Positions 35,717 to 48,203 are shown, counted from the stretch's first letter. The stretch: 64,000 nt of DNA from Lyophyllum atratum (GCA_014905825.1 JACGCN010000005.1:1798001-1862000), one strand, 5' to 3'. Program-made: numbers and translations. The notes: generated from the letters alone by a model not told the origin.

Positions 35717-37502
35717 TCATACTAAAATGGACCGGAAGAAACGACGAACAGCGCTAGGCTCTGCATCCTCCGCGGGGCCAGTGAACGGCCAGTCTTCTTC
35801 GGCGCGACCACTTTTGATCCACTCTCTTTTCACCTTCTTGTACCTGCGGTAAGTCGCTTTGAAGTCTTCTGCCGGCGTCCAGCCCTCCGTACTCATGCCG
35901 ATATGCTGGTAGATTTCAGCCATTTCGTCTGTCCGGTCCTGCCACTGTTGAGCCTCCAGGCGCCAAGTACGTATCTCCTCCTCCTTGATTTGTATAGGGC
36001 ACGGGGCAGAGCTAATGCTTGGCCAGAGATATTGGAGCCTTAGAAGTTTGGTCCGTAGCTGTCCGCATTCTCAGGTAAACAGCAAGTCGGATGACGACAG
36101 CAGAGGATGCACGCACTATATGGAACATACCACCCCATATATTTGATGCACATGTCGTTAGGGTCGCGAATAACACTGTGTTCGGGTCGGTCAATGCGTG
36201 GTAATAGTACGGAGTATCACGACGGGCGATAGCTCGATAGAATATCACCCTGTTGGTGGCGAAGTGGTCCTGCCACGCAGCTTTTATGTCCGATTTGCTC
36301 ATTCCCTCCTCTACTGGTTCGGGAGAGGTCTCGAGCCCAGGAGGTAGCTTCCATGGAGCAGGGTAGTCAAAGACTTGTGGAACACGCGCCTGGATATATA
36401 AAGGCCTCACGGTAGTATTTTGCCAGTCAATGACAGAGGTGATTGAAATTCTTCCTTGGGCGAGCTCAGATTCGGATATGAAAATATTGCCTCCATTCAA
36501 GTCATGATGCCAAAGTGTAGGTTGTGTAATCTTTGGTGGGCCCCGGGGGATGATATGAGGAATCACCGAGTTGAAGAGATCGAGAACAGCTATGTGAGCA
36601 GAGGGATCCCTGGTGACTGCTGGATGATGGCTAAAGGGATGTAGAGCTTCAGAAGAACCGTATGATCGAATCCATTGTTGTTCCCGACGACAGATCGCGG
36701 ATAGATACTCAGCAGGGGTTTTCCCTGGAAATAAGTGAGGAGGATAATCGGGAGAGAAAGAAGGAGACCCACAAGGGCCGCGATCAATATCCAGTGTCGC
36801 TCGTTCATCCTCCCAAAATGACAAATGTAACGAAGGTCCGATGGCGAACGTTTCGTCTACTGCAACGGAAGTCATCTCGGCCTTGATGTCACTGCGAAAG
36901 AATATGCTTCCATAACAGGGCAGCGGGTACTCCAGCGCCGCCTTCTCTATTTTGGTTATTGCGTCGATAAATTGCAGTCTGCGCTTTGGGGATAGCTGTG
37001 GCCACACCTTGCCGACTTCAATGCCAGCCGCCCTCTCCATGATGATGAATTCCGCACCCACGGCAGTCGACGTTCGCTCGCAGGACCAGGAAAATACCTG
37101 CGGGACCGGTATACCCAGACGTTTTCGCGCAAACTCCATCGTAGCGACCTCACTCGCAGTGACGAGGTGTGCTGGCCCGGCATGGGGAGTAGGCAGCCGA
37201 GCGATGACTTCCTTGCCATTGTCGAGCATGAGGGAGAAAGCCTTGCTATACGACCCTTCCTGGAGTTTGGTTATCTGAGTGACGGATTTCGCGCCTTCAA
37301 CAGCGGCAACAGCGGCAGCCTTCAGACCTTCAATGTCAAAGGCTAAGTATCGCTTTTGCTGCTGCAAGGCTTCATCGTCCAGCCAACGTCCTGCTGTGTG
37401 GCGAAAAAAGAGGTTGGGGTCTTGGGGCTCTGTGCCAGAAGGTGGCCCGGCGCACCGCGGTAGACGATTCGTAAGAAGAGAGCGCAGAAAGCGTTGGTGC
37501 AT
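35717..37502 (-). CDS. AIM9-like mitochondrial aminoglycoside-phosphotransferase-family protein
   Basis: Minus strand. The first exon from ATG 37502 is nearly 1.4 kb; the last exon ends at the stop 35717 and carries IQIKEEEIRTWRLEAQQW and EIYQHIGMSTEGW. The N-terminus is Arg-rich (MHQRFLRSLLTNRLPR), consistent with mitochondrial import. The APH fold shows QEGSYSKAFSLMLDNG (nucleotide loop), VIARLPTPHAGP, FIIMERAAGIEVGKVW (hinge), HHDLNGGNIFI (catalytic Asp) and SVIDWQNT (metal Asp). Length and order match fungal Aim9, a protein needed for mitochondrial inheritance in yeast screens, with unknown substrate. The intron before the last exon was placed at a gtgcgt donor so that LRTKLLRLQYLWPSI is in frame; other placements meet a stop. 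Confidence 0.85.
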
Positions 37503-38032
37503 ACGCAGAAATCAGGATAAGCTGATAACTAAATGGAAGCCAAACAGGGATATGGCAATATGTACGTGTGCACAGTGTTGCTGAACGAGAAAAAAACAAA
37601 ATGGACCCTGGGAAGTGATGGTGTTCAAGGTCGACGCCCACATTGCGCCTGACGTGGTGGAGACTCGGGTTTGATTTGGGATGTGCGTCGGTGGTTGCGA
37701 CAGGGTCCAGGGGCGCGCTAGCTGCTGATCCTCCTCAATGTCGAGAATGAGTCGCTGGACGTAGGGCGGAGGGCATCGTCGCGCGATGAGCGCTGAATGG
37801 GCGGCTTGCCTTGAGGTTGAGGATTGCCATCACGTCCGCCATCAAGCTCGTCTTCTGTGCCTCGTGGACGGCAACCAACCAGCGGCATTGATGTGGCTGT
37901 GCCTCAATCTGATCGTATCCATTTACCACCAGGTCCCGCAGCGAGTATTCAATTATTCATACTTTTAAAACGAGATGGTCAAAAGTTGGTGAGTTATACC
38001 AAGTGTTCCCCACAACCTGCTCTTTGATTACT
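37503..38032. other. Intergenic region, divergent promoters
   Basis: About 530 bp between the AIM9-like gene and the secreted protein gene. Only short random frames are seen. Confidence 0.5.
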
Positions 38033-38912
38033 ATGGTTAAGTCTAGACTTTCAATCGTCTCATTCTTTTGCATCCTTTTCGCCCTTGCAAATGCACAACA
38101 CAACATAACTGTTAACTACACGAGCCCTTCAATTCAGGTGAGTACAAGTTGTGCTTCATTTCTACATGTGAGATGACCTGGTGCCGTATAAGTACGAAGG
38201 CAACGCTGCAGATGCTTTGACTTGTAAAATCAACCCGAACGGCACGTTGCCAGCTGGTCAGCCTGGTTGCTACAATGTGCCATCGCATTGCACGCAGGGA
38301 GCGTCGATGGGCCAAGGTGGCAGTGGTGCGGCTTCCTTTTCCTTCAAAGGCGAGTGCCATGTCCATTTTCCTATCTCCCGACTTCTTATACTTGATGTTG
38401 TAGGGTCCGCCATCTACATCGATTCCCTACTCAACTTTTGGTCGCCGATTTTTACCGTGACAATCGACGGGAAGTCAACGGATGTCAACGGAGTCCGATC
38501 TCCAAGTAATTTCATATGCGCACCACTGTTCTCCCAGACTGGCTTCGATCCCAATGTCGAACACAAAGTCCGACTCAGCGTCAAAGGACCGTCTCCGAAC
38601 AGGAACACCTCTAATCCGCATAATGAAGATTTTATAACTTTTTCACTAATAAGCTACACGTGAGGTTTTGCGATGATCATGCTAGGTGGTTTACTACGAA
38701 ACTGAACGAGGATTCATAGATTTACGGAAGGTGGCAATGGCAACGCGACCACTACTGATGGCGCATCGAACGCGACGGCGACGAATGGCGCATCAAACGC
38801 GACGGCGACGAATGGCGCAAACCTGAATGTTTCTGATGCTGGGAGTCTTCGTCTCTCCGGCTGGGAAGCAGTTGCATCTATCGTGGCCATCTCTTGGTCC
38901 CTTTTACTCTGA
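38033..38912 (+). CDS. Secreted, probably GPI-anchored protein of unknown function
   Basis: Start ATG at 38033 gives a signal peptide (MVKSRLSIVSFFCILFALANA). The mature part has Asn-glycosylation sites and a beta-sandwich-like section: SFSFKGSAIYIDSLL, VTIDGKSTDV, HKVRLSV. The motif F.GtAIY is common in secreted Agaricomycete beta-sandwich proteins of unknown role. The C-terminal region is low-complexity, with two near-identical 9-residue units (GASNATATN), then a hydrophobic end (WEAVASIVAISWSLLL) that looks like a GPI-anchor signal. The first intron was placed with the acceptor ataag to keep frame. The second (38350-38403) has a GC donor, is 54 nt and keeps frame if left in, so its splicing is inferred from the F.G.AIY motif. 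No ligand can be named. Confidence 0.7.
38350..38403 (+). other. Probable GC-AG intron in the secreted protein gene
   Basis: Donor aaag/gcgagt, acceptor ttgtag, 54 nt. It is a multiple of three without stop, so read-through is possible, but removal restores the expected FKGSAIY strand. Confidence 0.55.
38760..38813 (+). repeat. Two-copy 27-bp coding repeat
   Basis: Units at 38760-38786 and 38787-38813 differ at one base and encode GASNATATN each, followed by a partial third unit. Each unit holds an N-A-T glycosylation site. Confidence 0.85.
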
Positions 38913-39362
38913 GGATCGAAGGGCTGTCCTATAGAGGACGTCCAACCTTCAGTCTCTTGACGCACAGCAATCAATCTCATAACCTAGTCCTACGTTTCCG
39001 TTCCATATATTTCTGTATTCCGAAATTATTGTTGAACCATGGTGCTACTTACAGTGAGCTGATTACTGGCCTTAGCTGACCGTGGTAATTTTGTGTACCA
39101 TCAAGTACAGAACATTTTCGCGTGCCTACGGACCTGGAGACCCTAAGGAGACCCGACAGAGTCATTATAAGCAACCCCAGCATCCGTAGAGCGGAGTCCC
39201 TCATCCTACTATAGGTTATTAGCTATCACTACGACAACTCTGTATCTAGGTAAGTCATTGTCCACACATCCTGGCGCGCCTCCCTACCCTTCCCTGATAT
39301 TTCTGCCACCGCCACATTCATTCATGGATTCTAATGCAGGATCTTCTTGAACGACTGTCAAG
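38913..39362. other. Convergent intergenic region
   Basis: About 450 bp, no gene recognised. Confidence 0.5.
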
Positions 39363-40254
39363 TCACAAGGAGGAAATTAGCACCATATCATATGTCCTGT
39401 GGAACCGAGGGCGACAAACCGTAGGATCCAGATGCCGAAAAAAGTTGTCGATATTATCGGCTTGGAGCCAGGCCTCATAATCAGCGGCTCGCTTCTCCAC
39501 TGGGATCTGTCCGTACTCAGTCGACGCCCCTGGGAGGCCTAGATGAAGGATCGGTGGCTTACCCGGATGTAGGACTCTAACGAGGTTTTCACGAGGGGCT
39601 TCAGGTCGTTCCAAATGGAGTCTAGAGTGCGACTTGAGTTACGAGCTAAGAAGCAGTGTAACGTGGAGAAGAGTCTTACAGGCGTTATAGATGATGAATG
39701 GAGAATCTAATGCGCCGTATGAGACACCTGCGACCCACCGGACCGGGATGGAGGAGTCTCTGTAAAATTGGAGGTAGTCAACGACCTGTCGGATGGTCGA
39801 AGGAATGGGCCTACCTCAGCCGATGGATGATCTCGAGATGCTCTTCGAAACACTGCGAGAAACGTTAGCTTGGTGAATGAGTATGGGTGAGCCATACCCA
39901 CTCGTCGCGCATTAGGTCCTTGGAATTGCTGTATGATCACATTCCGGCCTTGCCACTCAACGCGATAGTTTGTGAAGCCTTCGCTTCCTCCGGCGAGATC
40001 CATCGAATCAAGTGGCGAGATCTCTTCTGGCAGAACCTGCATGTGAAAGGCGTTAAGCGTGCTTCTTGGTATGCTTTCGGGAAAACGAGTGTACTAGTGT
40101 GAAGTCTTCACCGGGCTGTGGTGCGTAATATGTTATCGGATCTTGACATATCATCAAAGACGACCTAGTACAGAGGATTTGGTGCTCACCTAGCGAGGCC
40201 TTCAGCTTTCCGTTATCCCGTGAACGTCTGTTGATGCGACGAACGATATTCATG
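39363..40254 (-). CDS. Hypothetical multi-exon protein (poorly supported)
   Basis: A chain of minus-strand frames with good splice sites suggests a gene. An exon beginning MNIVRRINRRSRDNG (from 40254) is followed by a GT donor. A longer exon carries EGFTNYRVEWQGRNVIIQQ and AHPYSFTK. Further exons give CFEEHLEIIHRLR, then QVVDYLQFYRDSSIPVRWVAGVSY-like sequence with ALDSPFIIYNA, and a last exon with RAADYEAWLQADNIDNFF to the stop at 39363. Phases between the last two exons could not be reconciled, so either a splice site was misread or the gene is broken there. I do not recognise a family. The mixed hydrophilic/aromatic content looks protein-like. No signal peptide or membrane helix is visible. 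Confidence 0.35.
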
Positions 40255-41122
40255 ATTGTATGTGGTGATTGGCCTGGAGACTGAAGATATGTGCTTGAAT
40301 CGCGAGTACAAGTTGTTGATGGACTTGACAGAAACAGATCGCAGGAGGCTTTTATGAATCCCGTGAAGCGCCAAGTCACCTTATAGCAGTACTGGCATGC
40401 AGTACTAATATGCACTGCCTCCAGACACACAGAAGCCCACAATAGGCCGGATCGAGCTAGTGCTGTGATGCCGAGGCGAGGATGGCGGAGTACAACAGTG
40501 CCAGCTTAAGCCATCATAACTACGCTGGAATACTTGAACGCGCGAGGAACAACAACACGCCTTCCGCTCATGGTAGATGCCGGAGGGAACGTGGATCAGT
40601 CAAGTAGACAAGAAAGAGAAGAAGGTGGATGTCCCAGGGTTCGTGGCCGCCGATTGGAGTCACCGTACTCGGGTTGGGCAAAATGCCGCTGAACTGTTTG
40701 AATGTACGGGACATGGGGACCCGGAGGAAGGCACTGTTGAAAGTGGGACCTGCTGATGACATCATGACATCCTTTGATTTACATAAGCGAGGCGCAGATG
40801 CTTGAGGTGGAACTCCAGTGGCTCCGATTCTAAGGTGTCGTCGTGCGATATGCGTATGAACGGTACGAGTACAACAACAGGAGGTGCGCGTCTGTGTATC
40901 TATGTGGTGAATAATGGATGGGAATACTGTGTTATCGGATACAAGTTCTATCGGCCACGGGGCCGTCCAATGAGATCGAGATCGAGAGCGAGGGGGGTGA
41001 GGAATGGGGGGAAGCGAGAATATGATAAGGGGCCGGGCGAAAATCAAGTACAGGTGGGGGCGGGGGGCGAATGCAAGAACGGAGGCGAGATATCACAACA
41101 TTGGAGAAGCGCAAGGGGGCCC
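40255..41122. other. Intergenic region
   Basis: About 870 bp between two minus-strand genes. The open frames at 40568-41047 and 40932-41420 on minus are Arg/Pro/His-rich readings of GC-rich DNA and I regard them as chance. Confidence 0.5.
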
Positions 41123-42305
41123 CTACTTTTTCAATATGCGTTCCATGCGGTCGAGCACGACGTCGACGCCGCGGATGAGGAGTGTGACTTGGCGCGGGAA
41201 GAGTATAGGAGACTGCTGCGCGCCCCCGGTGTAGTTCTGCTCGCGGAGGGCGCGCTCGAGGGCGATGGGGAGGCTCAGTGTTATGCGCGTGAGCTGGATG
41301 GTGAGGCGCGAGCGGCCCATGATGTCGAAATAGGAGAGCTGGCGGAAGGCGTGCTGCACCTCGAGGAGGCGCGTGAGCTCTGCGTGTAGAGCGTGGATGC
41401 ACGTGCGGCATGCTATACAAATGATCTGAGTCGCGATCGGGATGAGACAGGGGTTATATGACGTACTGAGGGCACGTTCGCGGATGGCTTCGAGGGTGGC
41501 GAGGACGGACTCGATGCCTTCGTCACCGAGTTTTATTGAGGGGTTGATGTCATTGATTGCCCCTAATGCAGTGGTGTGTGTGAAAATAGGGTGTTAAAAT
41601 GAGGGTGGGAGACATACTCAGGAGGGTGCGTATTACTTCGAGGTCGCCATCGAGGAAGTCGTTGAAGACACCGAGGACGACACCTCTGAATGTCTCGTCA
41701 GCATGGTTTGGGGGTCGAGAGGCAAAGACGTTGAAAGCTGTTGAATTGGAACGGTTGTCGTACAACCGCCGAGAGGAAGGTTTGCTCAGGACGTCATAGG
41801 CCACTGCGACTTTCTGGAAGGCGTATGTGGCATCCGGGTTGTCGGGGAATTTACTGTGCGATAAGGCGAGACACGGCGGCATAAGGTCAGACACATGGAA
41901 AACAGACAGATATTATGCTATACTCACTCTGGGTGGCATGCACGGCTGCGAGAGAGGTAGGCGCGTCTCAAGGTGAGGCGGTCGAGGTTATTAGACTTTG
42001 TGACGCCAAGTATGTCATACAGATTATTGATTTCGAGGATCTGCTGCACAATTTTGGCCTTATCTGGGTCAGGACTGTAGTTTTTTGGTGGATGTGAGGA
42101 AGGTGGAAGGGCAGCGGTGGAAGAACCTGAGGGCTCAGCCACCCAGGTAAGGTATTTACGCTCGTAGGATTCAATGTCGGCGTCTTGCTCTTCGTCTATG
42201 GGAAGATAAAAGTATGTGCTCGCTGTGGGAGGCGCAATGGTTCAGTGTGTGAAATGGTTTCGGAGAACGAGCAGGCGCACCAGTGGAAAGAGCATACGAG
42301 AACAT
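41123..42305 (-). CDS. J-domain co-chaperone protein
   Basis: Minus strand, stop at 41123. The J domain is NNLYDILGVTKSNNLDRLTL, RRAYLSRSRACHPD, then KFPDNPDATYAFQKVAVAYDVLSK and SRRLYDNR. The HPD triad is assembled across an intron: the exon ends in CAC CCA GA and the next begins with T. Beyond the J domain the protein continues through FNVFASRPPNHADETFRGVV and a C-terminal helical part (LSYFDIMGRSRLTIQLTRITLSLPIALERAL) resembling the DnaJ-X type domain. For the start I propose ATG at 42305 (MFSYALST, then an intron before DEEQDADIESYERK), because no ATG lies in the main exon; this is a weak point. J proteins stimulate Hsp70 ATPase. The client or compartment is not evident. Confidence 0.8.
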
Positions 42306-42491
42306 GGTTGAGAATACTTCTTCACCCGGTCCACAGCTATGACAGAGAGCTTTTTAGAAAGTTATAACAGTTACTGCATGACATTTGCGGACATGAAGGT
42401 CTACTAAGACATGTGATAAAATCTCAAATTATAATCTCGTACTAACACGTGCGTATTGCGTCAAAGATAAGCCGCTTGGCGCGTCGCACGA

Positions 42492-43836
42492 CTACAACAC
42501 CTCGGCACGCAACGATGCGCACAGCTTGCGCACCGCCCTTTTCACCTCCCCACGCTCGCCCATCACCGTTAGCCGTATAGTCTCTTCCGTCCCAGACTGT
42601 TCCACCATCGGAATCAGCTCGAATCGCCCAAATGCCCAGTTCAGAATGTGCACCCCGCCTTCTTTCAGCCGCACAAAGCCCTTCACCCTCCACACTGACT
42701 CCTTCGAAAGCGTATGTAACGCGCTGCTAAGGTCTTCCTTCGCTAGACTTTCCTCCAATTGTCCAGATGCAGGGTCCAGCCCCGTCTTCGTTAATGTACA
42801 TTCATCGCAGGATCCATGATTGTGACTGTGGGTATGTTGTGGTCTTCCGTTGACTGAGCCGAGATAGAGTGTGATGGTCTCGACTTCGTCGTTATGCGAT
42901 GCTATGGCATCGGGATAGCGGTCGTCCGCCTTATCTAGGAACAAGCGAGTGTCTAATCCGAATATAAGGTTAGGGTCTACGCCGTTCCGGCCATTACACC
43001 GAATCTTCGGCGTCAGGTCGTTGAGAGTATTCAAGTGGTCCAGAACAAAGTCCAGGGCACGTTCAGAGACGTGTTCCCATTTGTTCTGTGGTGAGGTAAA
43101 GACGTGTTGCGAGATTAGAGATGTCGGGACGCACAATGAGAATGATATCAGTGTAGCTGGCTTGCATCTTGGCTGTCGGGGACGTATCCTCGTATCCAGC
43201 AAAGTTCTCTGCATCTATTACAGTTACGATTGCATCTAGTTTGAGATCGCCTTGCGTCTCGCGTTCTAGTCCGCGAATCTGAAATGCCAGTGTGGCGGGG
43301 AATGCCGATCCACTGATGGAGAGTTCGGTTCGCAAGCTTCGGAGAACGGAGGAGGAAGGCTCACGAGCATTCGATGATTATACGATCTGGACGGTATTTA
43401 TCTGAAAGGCGGAGGGGGTAGATGAGGCGGATTGAGCGATGGAAGAGTAGGTTACGTGCCTCTAATCTCTAGAATGGCGGTTTGCATCTGTCCTACAAGC
43501 ACACAGCACCTACGCGGGCGCGCGGTGTTAACAAACACGAGCGCGGTAAGGGCAAGGCAGAACTCACATACATCCGTTTAAGATCTCGCTAACTGCCGTT
43601 AGGCTCGATTGTTGTGCAAGTTTACTATCCACTGTGAAAATTAGGCAGTTGTGGTCAGTTGACAGTGGGCAAAAATTAGTCTGTATCTTACCTTCTACAT
43701 CGCCGAATTCGTTCTTCAGTAGCACAACCTTATAGTCCTTGGGTAGTTGTGGAAGGAGGGACAGGATAATGGAGGTCTTTCCGGAGCCCAAGAAACCTGT
43801 AAAGACAGTAATAGGTATCGGTGCCAGTGTGGACAT
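42492..43836 (-). CDS. CobW/ZNG1-family zinc metallochaperone GTPase
   Basis: Minus strand, ATG at 43836. Walker A GFLGSGKT is at residues 14-21. Next come LLKNEFGDVE (switch), the split CxCC motif GCMCC across an intron, then IIIECSGSAFPATLAFQI, DAIVTVIDAENFAGY and the NKWEHVS region that corresponds to the guanine-specificity NK motif. The C-terminal CobW_C domain includes WRVKGFVRLKEGG and WAFGRFELIPM. A His-rich patch (HTHSHNHG) lies between the two domains, as in zinc chaperones. ZNG1 proteins deliver zinc to methionine aminopeptidase in eukaryotes; that role is plausible but the family also has other metals. The intron at 43402-43459 requires a GC donor. The gene is divergent from cwh43. 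Confidence 0.85.
43402..43459 (-). other. GC-AG intron in the CobW-family gene
   Basis: Minus-strand donor attagag/gcacgt, acceptor tttcag, 58 nt. It joins EIR to DKYRPDRIIIECS. The nearby GT (gtaacc) gives a stop in the next codon. Confidence 0.7.
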
Positions 43837-44025
43837 GGTGGTTGAAGCTGAAGCGCAGACGCGTCCATTTGATCGCCGCGGCTGTGCGCGTCAAAAAAAG
43901 TCAGGTGACGTCACATCAATCAACCGGCCAAGCTTCCTTAGCTTGACAATGACTTGTGGATGTCGGGCAGGCATGTTCTATTACTAATTCCTGTACACCC
44001 TTTCACTCTGATCCACCTCCTCTCC
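43837..44025. promoter_or_regulatory. Divergent promoter of the CobW-family gene and cwh43
   Basis: The two start codons are 189 bp apart on opposite strands. Inferred from position. Confidence 0.5.
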
Positions 44026-47000
44026 ATGCCCCCGAAAGTGTCTGATCCCGGTGCAAGTCATGTTTCAGCCCCAAGTCACCCGTTTGTGCTAAGCGCTGCA
44101 CTGATCGCACGCGTGCACACATGCCTAGCGTATACAGCGTTCTCAACAGCACTCGTCGTCGCGTGTTTGTGTCATTACAAGAAGGTCGTGAAGAACGGTG
44201 TCGCGGGATACCCTGAGGAGTGGTTTCCGTCGGTGTCTGCTACGTAGGCCACTTTCCTTTGACAAGATGCACATGGGGTGTTGATTCTCGTGTAGCATTG
44301 GCGACTGGTATCCGGAGCGCAATATCTTCCAGATCCTGATTGCACTTACTGCAGGTCAGTGCCTCATGAAGGTCTTGTCGCGTCGTGGGCTTTTACCCCT
44401 ATATAGGCCCGCGGCTGGCCCTGGTGCTATTCCAGTACTACCTCCATCATTCGAGAAGGCCGTCTCTCTCAACCGCAGTCTTTGTGTTTGGAATTATCCG
44501 GACGTTGTCGTGCGGGGGTTGGGTGTATATCACGTCGAGCGACGATCACGACGTGCATGACGTGTTTATGGTCACGTATATGGTGTGCAATATTCCATGG
44601 ATGGTTGGCGGTATCTTGTGCACACCCTCTGGGACTTCTCTGAGAACCAGAAGGTGCGTGATTCGCGTTCATTCTGGAATGTGTCGACTGACAATCCTCT
44701 CGTCATTTAGAATCTTTGTAGCGACTGCGTATGTTGATTTTACTTGGATGTTGGGAAGACCTGGACTCAAGGTTGGCCAACGTGCAGTTTCTTTGTATCC
44801 ATAGTCCCGCTTGTGTATTTCTTCCTCCAGCACAAGGTCCATAGAATCCCCGGAGGTGAGCCATTTCCGCTAATATCCCCTTCTTGAATGGCATATTAAA
44901 TACCTTGCAGCATATACACATTATAGCTTCTTTGAATGGGGCCTCATATTCTTCGACGTCTTGTACGACGCCATAACGGAGCAGGAGTTTAGGGAAACGG
45001 ACTTGCAGGTCTGTACCTGCCCCTACCCGCTTACTTGCATTTCTGACGTCTTCCTCTCCAAGATCACTCTGGGGTCTGCAGCCGCCGCCCCGATGGTTGC
45101 CATGAGTCCCGAGAATATGTATGCGCTCATATTCATTTAGTGCGCTATAGACGATGCTCACGACACCATAGACCCATCAAGGCTCTGGCCTCCATCTTGA
45201 AGAATGGTGGAGGTGTAGAAAAGTCTCAAACCCCCTCGAACGGTACCACTTCCGATAGCCGGAGAGCCGCAAAGCTGTCGATAGTCCCTCCGAACTTGAG
45301 GCCAGCAGCAAGCTTCCTTTCCGACGTGTACCTGTGTAAGTATGCGCGCATACAATTTACCAAGCTCCTTCGTAGACTTCATCTCTGATCATGACGTCGA
45401 TCCTCAGCATACATATTCTGGTCGATATTCACCTCACTTATTCCGACACTTTTCTACTTCTCCGTCTGGGAGCTTGGCATCGCAGGCCATGAACTTGCTC
45501 TGTTGTCTACACTCTCGCCTTTCCTTCTGGGCATACCCCCGCTGCGGCGCTGGGCGTGTACACGAGGTGGGCAGACGACGCTGCATTTGCTGGAGTTTGT
45601 GGGCCTGGCTGCGTATGCGTTGGATAGCCCCGCGCTCAGGCTGTTGGCAGTGGCGCCAGCGACTGCGGTGTTGGTGTTGAGGCAGGTCGCGAGGTGGACT
45701 GCGGATGAGGCGGATACGGAGTATCAGGGCATCTGTAAGTGTTGGTTCTAGACATTATGTCATCGGGCAGCTGACGAGCGTCGAACTGTAGTGATGGGTC
45801 TGGGGCTGCTCATTGCATCACTTTCGAAGCATCTGAATCATTCCAACAACCCAGGTCGGTCTCCGATACCGTCTAATGACTGTATATGTGTGGATTGACG
45901 TATACGCATGCAGTTTGGCCCTTCGTTCAGAAAAATGAGTCTTTGTACAACAAAATCGGCCTTGGCCTCGCCCTCCTGGCCGTGTACGAATTCTACACCC
46001 GCCCAACTCCACCCCAAAAGCCTGCAAACAAAGTGCCCGCTTCCAATACCAAGGGTCATTGGTTGACAGCTGCGCTGCCCCTAGGGAGTCTCATCTTCAG
46101 TCTCCACAGCCTCCTCTCCGACCCCAATACGCTCGTTGCATGGTCCTGGACCGGATACCAGAATGGCGCCCCGAAAGGCCCTGTCCCCCACCTACACAGT
46201 GCTCTGACGCTCTCTGCGATGTGTGTAGGTTTGCTGATCCCGATACTCCTCACTTCCGGCACTAAGCCGGTTGCTATCGACATCCGCATGCACAATCTGT
46301 GGTTTTGGTACGGTGTACTTGGCGCGTACATCATGTACACGCAGAGGGACTGGCTGGGCTATGCAGGCGGGCTCACCCTTGCGCTATTTTTGATGTCGAT
46401 CGCGCCGTCGATCTTGTTGCGGGCGGCCCAGCTGGGCAAGGGACAGGTGGGGAAGGCGTACGGGGTGGCGTTTCTGGTGTATTGTGTGTTGAACCTCGCG
46501 AGCATCTTCACGGTGGCGTATGCGTTCGTGCCTGGGGGCGTGTATTTCAGGGAACGTACGGATTGGTGGGTGTTATGTCTCTCTTGTTTTAGGTGGTTGG
46601 GGTATGGTTTGGTCTGATGCCTTTTCGTTTAGTGTTCTCGTTGCGCAAATGGCGTGTCTTTTACTGGCGTTTGATTGGACGCGCTATGATTATGCACGGC
46701 TTTCTCGCCCTGGTAGCATGTCGAGCACGATTAGTCTATCGATGAGCAAGGCGCTCTTGGTGATCATCTCCACGCTCTCCATCCTCGGTACGCTATACCG
46801 CTGGCCAAATGTGCCGCCGCGTCCATTCCAACCTGGTCCTAGGATTTTCAACGCGGGGATTTGGACGGTGCACTTTGGGATTGATAATGAGGGACGGGAT
46901 AGCCAGAGGGGCATGACGGACTTGATTAGGTGTGATTCCGAATCATGGTTATTGAAATAAGGAACGCACGATGCTGATTGGGTTGGCTGCGCAGAGATAT

Positions 47001-48203
47001 GCAGCTCGATGTGGTGGGACTTTTGGAGACTGATCTGCATGTATGTTCTTGATCGCCGTGTTTTCTCGATCGGTGTAGCTAACTTTCCGCTTAGCGAACC
47101 TCATTTGGACACCGTGATTTGTACGAAGTCGCGTTTTCTTGTGTCGAAGAATCGCTGACAGATATTCTATGAACTTAGGACTCGTGTTGCAGTGGAAGAA
47201 ATAGGATACGTGCGTGTCAATTTTAGTCCTTGCTTCATATCGTGATTTTGATCATGGTGTTTTTAGCATGTCGATATCGGTCCCGGACCAAATTCACATA
47301 CGTGGGGCGCAGTACTATTGTCTAAGGTAATTTCAGGATCTCATTGGGTAGCATAATCTCAACGCCAAAGCATAGTTCCCTATCATCAATTCCACGCACC
47401 ACTTGCTTCCTTCGCCGCACGGTGAACTGGCCCCGGCCATTGAGGCAGTCCTGGACGTGTATGGAACTGAGATCACTGTGGTCGTCGCGCACAATGGGCA
47501 AGGTATGCGGACGGTTGTGCCTCTCCTTTCCTAGTGCGTATACTGACGGCCGGTGCAGAGGAAGACCCGCTTGATCGTGAACTTCAGAGCAAAGAGTTGG
47601 CGCGTATCATGGCGGCTTCATATCCTCGCCCTGTGGTATTCCTTGGATACGTCGTGACGAAGCCTCATGCTGAAAGACGTAAGCTACATCCGTTTGACTT
47701 TGCTCACCTGTATATTCACATACCTCTGCTCTAGCCGCGCCGTACAAGATCCTTATCGAAGATGGCCGAGTCCACGACATTGACTCTGAGGACGAAGACC
47801 GATGGTGTGAATATATACTCTACCGGGGCTTATACAGGACCTCCTACGCCCGCATCTCTCGTGGAATCCTCACGGATACGGAACTCCAGATTGGGCAATT
47901 TGCGCTGCCGAAACACGGTGTTGGGATGACGAATGACACTCTGCCTGCACGTTACCTTAGGTCATACAAAGAGAAGCTCCCCGAACATCATGTTAGTCTT
48001 TTTCTATCGATTCTTTCCCTCGCTGAAACCAGCTTATAGTGGTTCCCTATGGAATATTACGGAAACGAGGATGTTGGGGGTGTCAATGGTCACTTCTATC
48101 ATGTATTTGGAACGGTACGTTCTATCAATTTTTTTTCATGGATGTCGTGCTCATATGATACTAGCCTTTGTATTATGATTTCCCAGAAGGGGCTGTACTT
48201 TAG
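44026..48203 (+). CDS. cwh43: Cwh43: GPI lipid-remodelling protein with PGAP2-like and phosphatase-fold parts
   Basis: Long plus-strand gene, ATG at 44026, stop TAG at 48201-48203, more than ten introns. The N-terminal third has Frag1/DRAM/Sfk1-type helices as in PGAP2: [65 protein letters not shown]. The middle holds many further helices (46100-46800) with [25 protein letters not shown]. The C-terminal third is an endonuclease/exonuclease/phosphatase-like domain: [47 protein letters not shown]. In yeast, Cwh43 replaces the GPI diacylglycerol by ceramide in the ER; in animals the two halves are separate proteins. The whole length is readable without a break. Confidence 0.88.

Noticed and set aside
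40568..41420. Arg/Pro/His-rich minus-strand frames
   Set aside because: Composition fits GC-rich non-coding sequence overlapping the J-protein 3-prime end.
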